Positions 36,939 to 51,100 of a stretch of DNA of 64,000 nt are shown here, piece by piece. This stretch comes from Plotosus lineatus (Eukaryota > Chordata > Actinopteri > Siluriformes > Plotosidae). The notes under the pieces were generated by a model that was given only the letters and a program-made list of their open reading frames with translations, did no database searches and was not told where the DNA came from. How positions within the stretch are numbered: position 1 is the first letter of the stretch; each line of letters opens with the position of its first letter. A program made the position numbers and the translations under genes. The stretch is from the NCBI GenBank assembly GCA_024760905.1, contig CM045746.1:5322001-5386000 (forward strand). The letters are read 5' to 3'.

Positions 36939-37028
<90 letters not shown>

Positions 37029-37844
37029 GTAAAACCTCCGCTGACGAACGCTTAAGCTCACGAACTTTTCGCCTCAAGAACATTAAATTTGTGAGCATAT
37101 AGTCTCTGCTGACGAACTAGTTTTCGACGGACGAATCAAACCACGCGGTCGAACAGCGCCACGGTGGCGGCCACGAGAAGCTGACGCACACTCATGGCGT
37201 CACAGTTCATCACCCCCTTTCTTTGAATGCGGAAGTGGTTTGTGTTTGCTAGACATTTTAGACCATATTGAGTGTACTTTTGCTATTATGGGACCGAAAA
37301 AGACCCCCCACAGGCGGAGATAATTGAAAAACACGAACGAGGTGTGCGTTTGTGTGACTCAGCGTCCCAGTACCAGTACGCTAAGTCTACCATTGCTCCC
37401 ATCCTTAAGAACAAGGAAGCTATTAAGGGTGCGTGTGTGGCTAAGGGTGTTTCCAAACAGTAGGCGTTTCCAAACACTCCTTCCAAACAGTAAGTCCCTC
37501 CCTCCCTCCCTCCTCCTCCCACTCCATTCCATCAAGCCATCAACTACCATCACAAAGGTAAATAAAACGACTTTATTATACAGTACAGTTTATTTCTTTA
37601 ATTACAATACAATAGCACATTTATTATACATAAAATCAGGTATATTTTTGTGTAGTTTTAAGGCTTATTTAGTAGAAAATTATGTTTTATGGGGACCTGG
37701 GAACGGATTATTCTCATTTTAATGGTTTCTTATGGGAAATAAATGTTCGGAAGACGAACTTTTCGCCTTACACACACTTTCTGGGAACCAATTATGTTCG
37801 TGAGCAGAGGTTATTATTTATTATATATATATATTATTTAGAGG

Positions 37845-37917
<73 letters not shown>

Positions 37918-40382
37918 GTGGGTCAAATGGGTGTTGTGATACGCAAAGTGTGGTAGTTGTGGTCATAGTAGTAGTGCTTGTCACCTCTCGCTTTCAACTA
38001 ACACCGCTGGCTAGCAGCTTGCCTGTGAAAAAGGGGGCCGTGTGAGTAAGTCTCTCCCTGCCAGTACATAGCCTCTCCACCATCAAGCCCCATGTAGTGC
38101 CTCCTCGCGGCGACACATGGTAACTGAGTACCTTGCAGACTCAGGCTGAACTACTGGGAACTCGGAGGAGGTTTGGCCCCCAGACATACCGCATGCAGGC
38201 CCACCGGCGTGTGGACACGCCCTGATGCCCATGACCCAAACCCCCATCTATGGGTTAAATAGTCTCAATGCCTTGTGGATTCCCTTGGTTGGGAGAAGGC
38301 TAAGGAGTAAACCCTACAGAAATCCAGAATGGAGCCCCTAGGGCAGTTGGTCTGAGGATTCCCCTACCTTCTGGCAACTCCTGCAGGTGCGCTGGCACCA
38401 AATTGTACTGGATCTTCCTTTTCTTTGGATGCTATCAGCAAGGCCGAGAGGGGGGACTTGACGTCTGGGCAGCCCAAGTTCTCCATAGTTCCCGCCCAGG
38501 CTCATAGCGCACTGGAGAGGACACTGGAGAGGACACTCCAGCGTTGATGCAAGACTTAAAAAGTAGCAGTTACCGGTTAAAAGCTCATTCCGTAGGCGTA
38601 GGATACGGGCGCCTGGGGCTACTTCCAACAGTGGGAGAGACCATCGTGTCTCACTGGACAGCTACCGCCCGCTCCAAACTGGGCAGCCCCCAGCCAGTAA
38701 GGTGTTATCCCACCATAGCTCGCCTGCCTTGCTGGGTGCGTAGGGCTTAGGGACTGACCATCCCGACAAGCAAGCTGTAAATTCTGAACCAGGCAGACAA
38801 AAACGGATAAATACGAAGACTCCAGCTCTTCGAATAGCAAGCTGGAACGTACGGACTATGTGTCCTGGATTGACAAGTGATCTCCAGCAAATTGACGATG
38901 CCCGCAAGACTGCAGTCATCGACCATGAACTGACACATCTGAATATCGACATTGCTTGTCTACAGGAAACACGCCTGACTGACAGTGATACTATCCAAGA
39001 GGCCAATTACACCTTCTACTGGCAGAGCCTGCCACAAGACGACCCGAGACTGCATGGTGTAGGTTTCGCTGTGAAGAACTCGCTGACTATGGCTATTGAA
39101 CCTCCTACCAGTGGATCAGAGAGAATCCTCGCTTTACGCCTCTCTACAACTGCAGGCTTTGCAAATCTCCTCAGCATCTATGCACCAACACTCAGTTCCA
39201 CCCCAGAGGCCAAGAACCAGTTTTATTTCCATCCAGTTATCATCTGGATGATGCAATTTCCAGGATCCCCAGCACTGAAGGACTTTACCTACTTGGAGAC
39301 TTCAATGCTAGAGTGGGCGCCGACTGTGACACCTGGCCTTCCTGCCTTGGTCACCACGGTATAGGCAGTAATATAATATTCATTACACACAACTGAAGTA
39401 GTTCAAGCATTTTATTCTTTTAATATTGATAATTTTGGCAAAAAAGTAAAGAAAAAACAAAAATCCCTATCTCAAAAAATTAGCATATTTCATCCGACCA
39501 ATAAAGAAAAAGTGCTTTTAATACAAAAAAGTCAACCTTCAAATAATTATGTTCAGTTATGCACTCAATACTTGGTTGGGAATCCTTTTGCAGAAATGAC
39601 TGCTTCAGTGCGGCGTGGCATAGAGGCAATCAGCCTGTGGCACTGCTGAGGTGTTATGGAGGCCCAGGATGCATCAATAGCGGCCTTCAGCTCATCCACA
39701 GTGGATCATTCTGGTGTCTCTCAACTTTCTTTTCACAATATCCCACAGATTCTCTGTGGGGTTCAGGTCAAGAGAGTTGGCAGGTCAATTAAGCACAGTA
39801 ATACCACGGTCAGTAAACCATTTACTAGTGGTTTTGGCACTGTGAGCAGGAGCCAGGTCGTGCTGAAAAATGAAAATCTTCATCTCCATAAAGCTTTTCA
39901 GCAGATGGAAGCATGAAGTGCTCCAAAATCTCCTGATAGCTAGCTGCATTGACCCTGCCGTTGATAAAACACAGTGACTGTGTCAGACAGTCAGACAGTC
40001 TGTGTGACAGACCATCACTGACTGTGGGTACTTGACAATGGACTTCAGGCATTTTGGCACTTCCTTCTCCCAAGTCTTCCTCCAGACTCTGGCACCTTGA
40101 TTTCCAAATGACATGCAAAATTTGCTTTCATCTGAAAAAGTACTTTGGAACACTGAGCAACAGTCCAGTGCTGCTTCCTTTTCATGATATGCTAATTTTT
40201 TGAGATAGGAATTTTGGGTTTTCATGAGCTGTATGCCAAAATCATCAATATTAAAACAATAAAAGGCTTGAACAACTTCAGTTGTGTGTAATAAATCTAA
40301 AATATATGAAAGTCTAATGTTTATCAGTACATTACAGAAAATAATGAACCTTATCACAATATGCTAATTTTTTGAGAAGGAC

Positions 40383-40418
<36 letters not shown>

Positions 40419-43400
40419 GAGATTTCCTTTCGGCTTTTCCCCTTATGGGGTTGCCACAGCGATTAATTCGCATGTTTGATTTGGCATAGGTTTTGATGTC
40501 GGATGCCCTTCCTAACACAACCTTTTTAGCAAGGGACAGAAACACGCTGACGGCTTTGCAGCCTTCTCTTTTTACGAAAGTCAGCAATGGTTCTTTTACA
40601 TGCCTCTCAGCATAGACAGTGAGAGACATGACCCGCCTTTGATAACCAGTTAATTGCACTGGGGGAGCAGTGCTAACCTTGTGGGGATTCGAACCCCCAA
40701 TCTTAGGATCAGCAATCCAGCGCCCTATACCACTAGACCACCACTGCCCACCTAGACCACCACTGTCCCCATCTTCTTCTTCTTTTCCTTTTGGCTGTTC
40801 CCTTCAGGGGTCACCACAGCAAATCATCTGCCTCCATCTCACCCTGTCCTCTGCATCTTCTAGCATCTTCTACTCTTACTCCAGCTACCTTCATGTCCTC
40901 CTTCACCACATTCATAAGTCTTTTCTTTGGTCTTCCTCTAGGCCTTCTGCGTAGTACGTGGGTACGTCTGAGCTCAAATTTGACTTTTTTTCCCTTAAAA
41001 TCCTCCACCTTCCTTATCTCTTCTCCCTGTAACCTCACCGTTCCTCTTGGGTCACTCACACACATGTATTCTGTTTTACTGAGGCTAACTTTCATTCCCC
41101 TCCTTTCCAGGGCATACCTCCACCTCTCTAGATTTTCTTGCACTTGTTCTCTGCTCTCACTGCAGATCACAATGTCATCTACAAACATCATAGTCCATGG
41201 GGAATCTTGTCTAATCTCGTCTGTCAGCCTGTCCATCACCATAGCAAACAAGAAAGGGGCTCAGAGCTGACCCTTGATGCAGCCCACCTCCACCTTGAAC
41301 TCTTCTGTCACACCGAGCACACCTCACCACTGTCTTACATCTCTCATGCATGTCCTGCACCACTCTAACATACTTCTCTGCCACTCCAGACTTCCTCATG
41401 CAATACCACAGTTCTTCTCTCGGCACCCTGTCATATGCTTTTCTGTAGATCCACAAAGGCACAATGCAGCTCTGTCTGACCTTCTCTGTACTTATTTATT
41501 AACATCCTCAAGGCAAACACTGCATCTGTGGTGCTCTTTCTTGGCATGAAACCAAACTGTTGTTCACAAATGCTGACCTCTGCCCTTAGTCTAGCTTCCA
41601 CTATTCTTTCCCATAACTTCATCGTATGGCTCATCAACTTTATCCCTCTGTAGTTGCCACAACTCTGCACGTCTCCCTTGTTCTTAAAAATGGGCACCAG
41701 CACACGTCTCCTCCATTCCTCTGGCATCCTCTCACTCTCTAAGACCTTGTTGAATGTTCCTGTCAGGAAATCTACTGCTACCTCTCATAGACACTTCCAT
41801 ACCTCCACCAGTATGTCATCAGGACCAACTGCCTTTCCATTCTTCATCCTCGTCAATGCCCTCCTCACTTCACCCTTACTAATCTTTGCTACTTCTTGAT
41901 CCTCAACAGTCACCTCTTCTACTCTTTTTTTTGTTTCTCATTTTCCTCATTCATCAGCTCTTCAAAGTACTCTTTCCATCTTCCCAGCACACTTCTGTCA
42001 TCAGTCAATACACTTTCCACTCTGTCCTTAATCACTCTAACTTGCTGCACGTCCTTCCCATCTCTATTTCTCTGCTGTGCCAACCTGTATAAATCATTTT
42101 CTCCCTCTTTACTTTCCAACCGAGCATACAAGTCATCATACGCCATCTGTTTGGCCTTTGACACCGCTACCTTCGCCTTACGCTGTGTCTCCCTGTACTC
42201 CTGTTTACTCTCTTCGGTCCTTTCAATATCCCACTTCTTCTTAGCTAACCTCTTCCTTTGTACACACTCCTTTCACCACCAAGTCTCCTTATCTGCTCTT
42301 CTTCCAGATGACACACTAAGTATTCTCCTACCTGTTTCCCTGATCACATTAGCTGTAGTTGTTCAGTCATCTGTACGCACTTCCTGACCACCCACCCAAA
42401 GACTGTTTCAACTCCTCCTTGAAAACAACACAACCCTCTTCCTTTTTCAGCTTCCACCATTTTGTCTTCTGCTCTGCCTTTGCCTTCTTCACCTTCCTCA
42501 CCATCAGTGTCATCCTGCACACCACCATCCTATGCTGTTTGGCAACACTCTCACCCACTACTGCTTTGCAGTTACTGACTTACTTCAAATTTCATCGCCT
42601 GCACAAGATGTAGTCTACTTGTGTGCTCCTATCTCCGCTTTTATAAGTCACCCTATGCTGCTGTCTCTTCTGGAAGAAAGTATTCACCACAGCCATTTTC
42701 ATCCTTTTTGCTAAATCTACCAACATCTGTTCTTCTGTGTTCCTGTTCTGGACACCAAACATGCCCATCACTTTCTCGTCCCCTCTATTGCCTGCACCAA
42801 CATGTCCATTGAAGTCTGCCCCAATGACCACTGTTTCACCTCTGGGGGTACTCTGCATCACTTCATCTACAGTAACTCACTCCAGAATCTCTCTTTCTCT
42901 TTTAGCTCACATCCTGCCTGTGGGGCGTAAGCACTAACAACATTGAACATCACACCTTCAATTTCTAACCTGAGACTCATCACTCTGTCTGACACTCTTT
43001 TCATTTCTAGAACATTCCTGAAAAACTCCTCCTTCAAGATGACTCCCACTCCATTTCTCTTCCCATCCACACCATGAAAAAACAGCTTAAACCCAGCTCC
43101 TAAGCTTCTAGCCTTGCTCCCTTTCCACCTTGTCTCCTGTCGACCTTCCTCCTCTGCATCGTGTCAGCCAGCTCTCTACCTTTTCCTGCCATAGTTTCAA
43201 CATTCAAAGTTCCTTCTTTCAGTCCTAGACTTATGCCTTTCCTCTTCTCTCTCTGCCTACGGACAAGCCTCCCGCCTCTCCTTCTTCGACCAACAGTAGT
43301 CCAATTTCCACCAGCACCCTGTTGGTTAACAGCACTGATGGCAGTCGTTGTTAACCCGGTCCTCGACCGATCCGATATGAAATTATTTCTTGTGATTCGC

Positions 43401-45085
43401 ATATTTTATTTGGCATTTGTTTTACGCCGGATGCCCTTCCTGACGCAACCTGTATTTATCCAGGGTTGGGACTGGCGTTTGGGAGAGACACTGGTTCGTG
43501 CCCCCCCCCCCACGGCTGCATTATATATATATATCAGTTATATCGCGTCTTACTCTTGTGTTAAGACGTTGTTTCTGTGATCTTTGTGTTTACACTGTTT
43601 TGTGGACTTTTGTAACCCGAAGCAAATATGGTTGGTCAGAAGCATAAGCCTACTAGCATGGGGGCAAGTCTCTTACACAGAGATGAAATAACTATCTGCT
43701 CGGCTCAATGCAATCTACCATGCATACTCAGTTAAGCAAAGAGAGTTGTAAAATGAATGAAAACCCGAATCCAGAAAAGAAAGAGAATTCTCTCCTCTGC
43801 TGGTGATTCACATCTGTGCAGGCTGAGTACTAAATGAGTTCAACGGCACCCTTGCTCACTTGAAAGACTGGAAGTCCATATATCCCGCGCTTTGTTTGAA
43901 GCAAGTAAACCACTTTCAGTAAGTGCACTACTTTCGGTATTGAGCGCCTCACATATTGTAAGCGTTGATTGGCTGTTTTAAGCGTCATGTAAAGTGAGTC
44001 GGCTCAGCTTCACTTCATGTGATTCAGCTCAGCTTCATGTAAATTGGCCATCCGTTGACCATCGGAACCATTTACAAGCAGAAAGATCGCATCATAGAGA
44101 ATGTTAAAGGTTATATTTGATACTGTATTTGATATTTCATGAGTGAATTTGATTAAAATGTATCAATTTGAAATTATTTTGCTTGAATTTAATTTATTTG
44201 AAATTAATTTTGATATTATTTTATATATTTTATATTATTTTACAATGTTATGTTTATAATAATTGATTTAGGGGTGTTTTATGAGATACAGTAATGGTAT
44301 TTATGGATGTATAGTACAGTATGAGCGTCAAACGTCACACGTCATACGTCAGTGTAACAACTTACGTTCACTTTCAACTTACGTTCGGCCATCCTGAACC
44401 AATTAAAAATGTAAGTCAGGGATCATCTGTAAATTTAACATATGTGAATATGTTTAATATCAATAATGTCAATATGTTCCTTTTATTTGCACCTCAATCA
44501 TTCCAGAATAAAAACCATGCACACAAGTCCAAACCACAGTAATTTTAACTTTAAAACTTTATTACATGAACAGAAAAACAGAAAAAAAATAAAGTTAATG
44601 AACTGGAATAATTTATAGTGGAAGTGACTTCCTTGAGTTCTCCGCGAGTCTTCCGTGTCATCCGCAACCATTCCGCAAACATTTCGCATGTATTTCGCAA
44701 ACCTTCCGTGAGTGTTCCATAGGTATTCTGTGGCCGCGTTTGACCACCCTTAAGAAGGAGGAATGTTCGCGGAACGTTCACGGAAGACTTGCGGAATAAA
44801 AGGAACGATCATGAAACGTTTGCAGAAGGACTGCGGAACGTGAGGGAACACTGTCGAAATTTTTTTTCCGTGAACGTGCTTTTGAACATGTTCAAACGCA
44901 CGTTCGTGGAAGATTTTGACCTGACGGAAGAGGGGGAATACCTTCAGAATCATACGGAAGGACACGGAAGATCGTCATGACTGAGGAACATAGGAGGATG
45001 ACTCCGGTTTTGCTTCCGCGAGTCTGCCATGCTTCAGTGAAATGGGGGTATAAAGCTCTATATCAGTGTATGGCAATCATCTCTA

Positions 45086-45149
<64 letters not shown>

Positions 45150-48100
45150 TCTCCCTCTATTTGTCATTTACAGCACCCCCAGAGCTGAACCCACTGGAAT
45201 CTGAGGTTGTGCCGATGAGGGAACAAAGGAGGAACTACAAGCCCAATATCCAGCCTGAAGAACAGAGGTTTTACATGAAGAGAGAGCATTGTTATTTCAG
45301 CCAGGTCACCCCACTGTCCCAGTCTTTTACAGTGAAACCAGACAGCACAGTCTCTCTCTACCAGGCCACTATGAACCAGATGCCTGTTGTTTTACGAGTG
45401 CTTAAAGGTAGAAACATGATGATAGAAATGCATGATTGTTTTCATAAACTCATTTCTTATGCAGGATATCAACCCATGATATCCTGCATAAGAAATGAGT
45501 TTATGAAAATACCTGTCTCTCCCTCACGCCGGTCCCAAGCCCGGATAAATGCAGAGGCTTGCGTCAGGAAGTGCATCCGGCATAAAACAAATGCCACATA
45601 AAACATACGAGTCATATCAAGAAAATTCATACCAGATCGGTCGAGGCCCGGGTTAACAACGACCGCCATCAGTGCTGTTAGCCAACAGGGTGCTGGTGGA
45701 AATTGGACTACTGTTGGTCGAAGACGTCGAAGAAGGAGAAGTGGGAGGCATGTCCGTAGGCAGAGAGAGAAGAGGAAAGACAGGAGTCTAGAACTGAAAG
45801 TAGGGACTTTGAATGTTGGAACTATGACAGGAAAAGGTAGAGAGCTGGCTGACATGATGCAGAGGAGGAAGGTGGACATACTGTCTGGTCTCCTTTTTTT
45901 CATGGTGTGGATGGGAAGAGAAATGGAGTAGGAGTCATCTTGAAGGAGGAGTTTGTCAGGAATGTTCTAGAAGTGAAAAGAGTGTCAGACAGAGTGATGA
46001 GCCTCAAGTTAGACATTGAAGGCATGATGTTCAATGTTGTTAGTGCTTACGCCCCACTGGCAGGATGTGAGCTAAAAGAGAAGGAGAGATTCTGGAGTGA
46101 GTTAGATGAAGTGATGCAGAGTACCCCCAAAGATGAAAGAGTAGTCATTGGGGCAGACTTCAATGGACATGTTGGTGCAGGAAACAGAGGGGATGAGGAA
46201 GTGATGGGCAGGTTTGGTATCCAGGACAGGAACGCAGAAGGACAGATGTTGGTAGATTTTGCAAAAAGGATGGAAATGGCTGTGGTGAATACTTTCTTCC
46301 AGAAGAGAGAGGAGCATAGAGGGACTTATAAAAGCAGAGGTAGGAGCACACAGGTAGACTAGATCTTGTGCAGGCGATGTAATTTGAAGGAAGTCAGTGA
46401 CTGCAAAGTAGTAGCGGGTGAGAGTGTTGCCAAACAGCATAGGATGGTGGTGTGCAGGATGACACTGATGGTGAGGAAGGTGATGAAGGCAAAGGCAGAG
46501 CAGAAAACAAAGTGGTGGAAGCTGAAAAAGGAAGAGGGCCGTGTTGTCTTCAAGGAGGAGTTGAAACAGTCTTTGGGTGGTCAGGAAGTGCTTCCAGATG
46601 ACTGGACAACTACAGCTAATGTGATCAGGGAGGCAGGTAGGAGAATACTTGGTGTGTCCTCTGGAAGGAGAGGAGATAAGGTGACTTGGTGGGTGGAATG
46701 AGGAAGTGCAGAAATGTGTACAAAAGAAGAGGTTAGCTAAGAAGAAGTGGGACAATGAGAGGACCGAAGAGAGTAAACAGGAGTACAGGGAGACGCAGCG
46801 TAAGGCGAAGGTAGCGGTGTCAAAGCCCAAACAGAGGGCGTATGATGACTTGTATGCTCGGTTGGAAAGTAAAGAGGGAGAAAATGATCTATACAGGTTG
46901 GCACAGCAGAGAAATAGAGATGGGAAGGATGTGCAGCAAGTTAGAGTGATTAAGGACAGAGAGGAAAACGTATTGACTGATGACAGAAGTGTGCTGGGAA
47001 GATGGAAAAAGTACTTTGAAGAGCTGATGAATGAGGAAAATGAGAGCAAAAAAAAGAGTAGAAGAGGTGACCATTGAGGAGCAGGATGTAGCAAAGATCA
47101 GTAAGGGTGAAGTGAGGAGGGCATTGAAGAGAATGAAGAATGGAAAGGCAGTTGGTCCTGATGATATACCTGTGGAGGTATGGAAGTGTCTAGGAGAGTA
47201 AGCAGTAGATTTCCTGACAAGAACATTCAACAAGGTCTTAGAGAGTGAGAGGATGCCAGAGGAATGGAGGAGAAGTGTGCTGGTGCCCATTTTTAAGAAC
47301 AAGGGAGACGTGCAGAGTTGTGGCAACTACAGAGGGATAAAGTTGATGAGCCATACGATGAAGTTATGGGAAAGAATAGTGGAAACAAGACTAAGGGCAG
47401 AGGTCAGCATTTGTGAACAACAGTTTGGTTTCATGCCAAGAAAGAGCACCACAGATGCAGTGTTTGCCTTGAGGATGTTAATAGAGAAGTACAGAGAAGG
47501 TCAGAAGGAGCTGCATTGTGCCTTTGTGGATCTGGAGAAAGCATATGACAGGGTGCCGAGTGAGGAACTGTGGCATTGTATGAGGAAGTCTGGAGTGGCA
47601 GAGAAGTATGTTAGAGTGGTGCAAGACATGTATGAGAGATGTAAGACAGTGGTGAGGTGTGCTGTCGGCGTGACAGAAGAGTTCTGGAAAAGAGGTGAAG
47701 AAGCGTGTGCAGGCTGGTTGGAATAGTTGGAGAAAAGTGTCCGGTGTGATGTGTGATCGGAAGGTATCGGCAAAAATGAAAGGAAAAGTGTACAAGACGG
47801 TGTTGAGGCCAGCGATGTTGTATGGTTTAGAAACAGTGGCCCTGGGGAAAAGACAGGAGGCAGAGCTGGAGGTAGCAGAGATGAAAATGTTGAGGTTCTC
47901 TTTGGGAGTAACAAGGATGGATAGGATCAGGAATGAGTGCATCAGAGGGACTGCACATGTAAGACGTTTTGGAGACAAAGTCAGAGAGGCTAGATTGAGA
48001 TGGTTTGGACAGGTACAAAGGAGGGATAGTGAATATATTGATCGTAGGATGTTGAGGCTGGAACTACCAGGCAGAAGGCCTAGAGAAAGACCAAAGAGAT

Positions 48101-51100
48101 TATTCATGGATGTGGTGAAGGAGGACGTGAAGGCAGTTGGTGTAAGAGAAAAAGATGCAGAGGATAGGGTGAGATGGAGGCAGATGATTTGCGGTGGCGA
48201 CCCCTGAAGGGAAAAGCCGAAAGGACAAGAAGAAGACAAGAAGATATCAACCCATGTTGACCCATTCATGTGCTTGAATTAAAGGATACTGTTTTGTCCT
48301 TGGGTATACATGGGTTTCCATGGGGAACTGCAGTTTTTTTCTAACAGTTCAAAGACATGTAGGCCAACTGGCTGAATGTAATATCTCATAGGTGTGATGG
48401 TTAGTGTGAATGGTTGTTTGGTAGTACTGTTATAGACAAGAAACCATGAGAGTTGAGCTGCATAGTGGGTGGATAGATGAATGGATGAATAATGGAGGGA
48501 TAGGTGGATGAACAGATAAGGCATGAATAGATGCAAGGAGGGGTGAAATGAGGGATGAATAGAAACATAAATTCCTCATAAATAAATAGATATTATCTAA
48601 TATTCACTGCATATTTAGGTCTTAATGCTTAATGTTTGATATAGGAACATTCAGAAACACTCAAACCATCTTACCTCTTTTCCATGTTCTATACTCCATG
48701 GCAGAGTCTGCTGATTCCAGGGAATGCCAGATCTTTCTTGGTTTTGCTCACTTCTTAGCAGAACTGGGGCACCACCCACGAGTGCCCAGATTACTAGGGG
48801 TGGTGAGAGAAAGACCACCCCTAATTATCATATTAGAAGAGGTAGAGAATAGAGATCTTCGAAGTTTCCTATGGAGATGCAGAGGGGTATGATATATAAA
48901 CAGTCACACCTGAAAATCCACACAACCACACCCCAAATACATTATAGTCACCACAAAGTCCACACATTCCAAAATCCACACTACCCAAATGCATACAGCC
49001 TCAGCTCTGAATCCACAAAGCCCAAAGATTCACACAACGCCAAAATTCACTCAGTCACACCCCAAAAATCCCCAATACCCAAAATCCACACAGCCACGCC
49101 TCATAAACACCACACTCACTCTCTAAAATCCACACAGCCACACTAGAAAAAAAATTCACATGTAATGATCAACTGTGTATGAACTTTGATCCATATATGA
49201 AATGTAGCTCTGAACCAAAATTCCTAACAACCAAGTACAATAGATCATTCAGTTTATAATTCTGCAGGTACTATTTCGCCATATGTGAGTTGTATGTACA
49301 TATCTTCATTGCCAATAGGGAATATAAATATGATAGCTTGTCCTGTACCTATTTAAGCTGAATTCTAGTTTATTTAAACGGCCTTACATTTTTGTCATAC
49401 CCCTATAGAATCAAACAGGTCTGGCAGCACCAACGGCTTTTACGGAAAAATTGCTTTACTCAATGGCAAGACAGATCGCCTCAGCTCTGGTCAGTATTAC
49501 ACTGATCTATCCACAACATACTTAATTTCATAAGATTAAATGTCTTGTGCATGAGGATTTTTAAATGTTTAATGCCATACTTTGCACATTTGTACTTGAA
49601 CTTGTAGGAATATCTCCATAGTAAGAAGTGTGTTCACGGCAACATTGGTGCACAAAGTGTTTTGGTTGGTCAAGACCTCTCTGTAAAGCTGTGGGGCCTT
49701 GACTCAGTGTATCGTAGAAAAAGGAATATCGAGGCTTCGGGAGAAAAAGAGATGCGAAAGTGGCAGGCTCCAGAGGTGCTGGCCCATCAAGCCATGAGTA
49801 AAAGCAGTGATGTGTGAGTAAAGCTCGTGTGATTTCAAATTGATCATAAAGTTGTCCGAATAAACTTCGTGTGACCATACAATAATAATTCACTCCTGTA
49901 GTGATCTCACAGTCAACACAAACATTTGGCTTTATACAAATATATATAGATGTGTTGAAAAAAACACTTTACATATCCTGTCTTCATGTGTATAAGTGGA
50001 ACAAACCACCTTGAAAGAAGAATGTGTATCTGTTCGGTAGTAAAATTGCTACATAATCTTACAATAGAACAAAATAACATTGTAGAACCTACCAAAATGT
50101 AATGATCTCCACTCTATGATTCTGGATGGTAGAAATGACACCAACCTGATATCAGAGATACCAACAATTAAATTGATATTATCTTGAAGCATAAGGGAAA
50201 AACTTGGAAGTAAATTAGGGAAGTTTTTAAATTAAAATACTGTTATAGAAATTCTGCTTTGCCTCATTCACGCTTTCTCTGCCCCGCTTCAGCCCAGCAA
50301 TCACCAGATCTGGGAGAAACTTCAACAAATGAGCCAAACACACAAGTGGTGTAGTTGATTGTTTATTCATGCCGTCTAATCACACTGTGTTACAGACTGG
50401 TATATTTAAGTCAAGGTTGTGGGAATCCAATGGATAAAAGATACAACAGTTCTTTAATAACAAAACAACATCTGTTTGGGGAACAAAAGTAAATAAAGCT
50501 ATAAGCGCATGAGGAGGCACTTTCTCAGGAGAGTCCAACCTTGGGACGTTCCCAGTAAACACACCTTATCTTCGCTCATGTACTGTTTCTCATGCAACAT
50601 GAGAAACAGAGAAATAAAGAAGTAGACTCCTAGCTCAAAAACACCATTATACTACAATAAGGAATAATATTCAATATTATGATTAGCAATAATAATAATA
50701 ATAACAACTAAATAATATGCAAAAGAATATCCAGTTAACCTAATATCCATGTCTTTTTGTACTGTGGGGAGGAAGCCAAAGTACTCTGAGGAAACCCATG
50801 CAAATACGGGGAGAACATGCAAGCTCCACACACAAACCCCCTCACCCAGACGAGGATTTGAGCCCAGGATATTCTTGCTCTCAAGTGAACGTGCCAATCA
50901 CTTCACCACCATGCCGCTTCAAACTTACTTTAACATTCATTTCAATTCAAAGTTGATCTAATAGCATAACCGTACTAAATACTGCACGGATTACCGTATG
51001 CCAAATCTAGAGTTAAAAACGTAGTAAAATGAGAACAAAAACAATCAGGAGCACCCAGAGAGTGCAAGACTCCACCAAGCCAACCCATTTGCCCATTTGT

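Noticed and set aside
36910..37098. Tyr/Ile repeat proteins over TA arrays
   Set aside because: Translated TA microsatellite.
46102..47094. 330-codon antisense open frame and similar long Ser/Leu/His-rich frames opposite every RTE copy
   Set aside because: They mirror the RTE coding strand at the same place in each copy, with composition explained by the reverse complement of Lys/Glu/Arg-rich codons.
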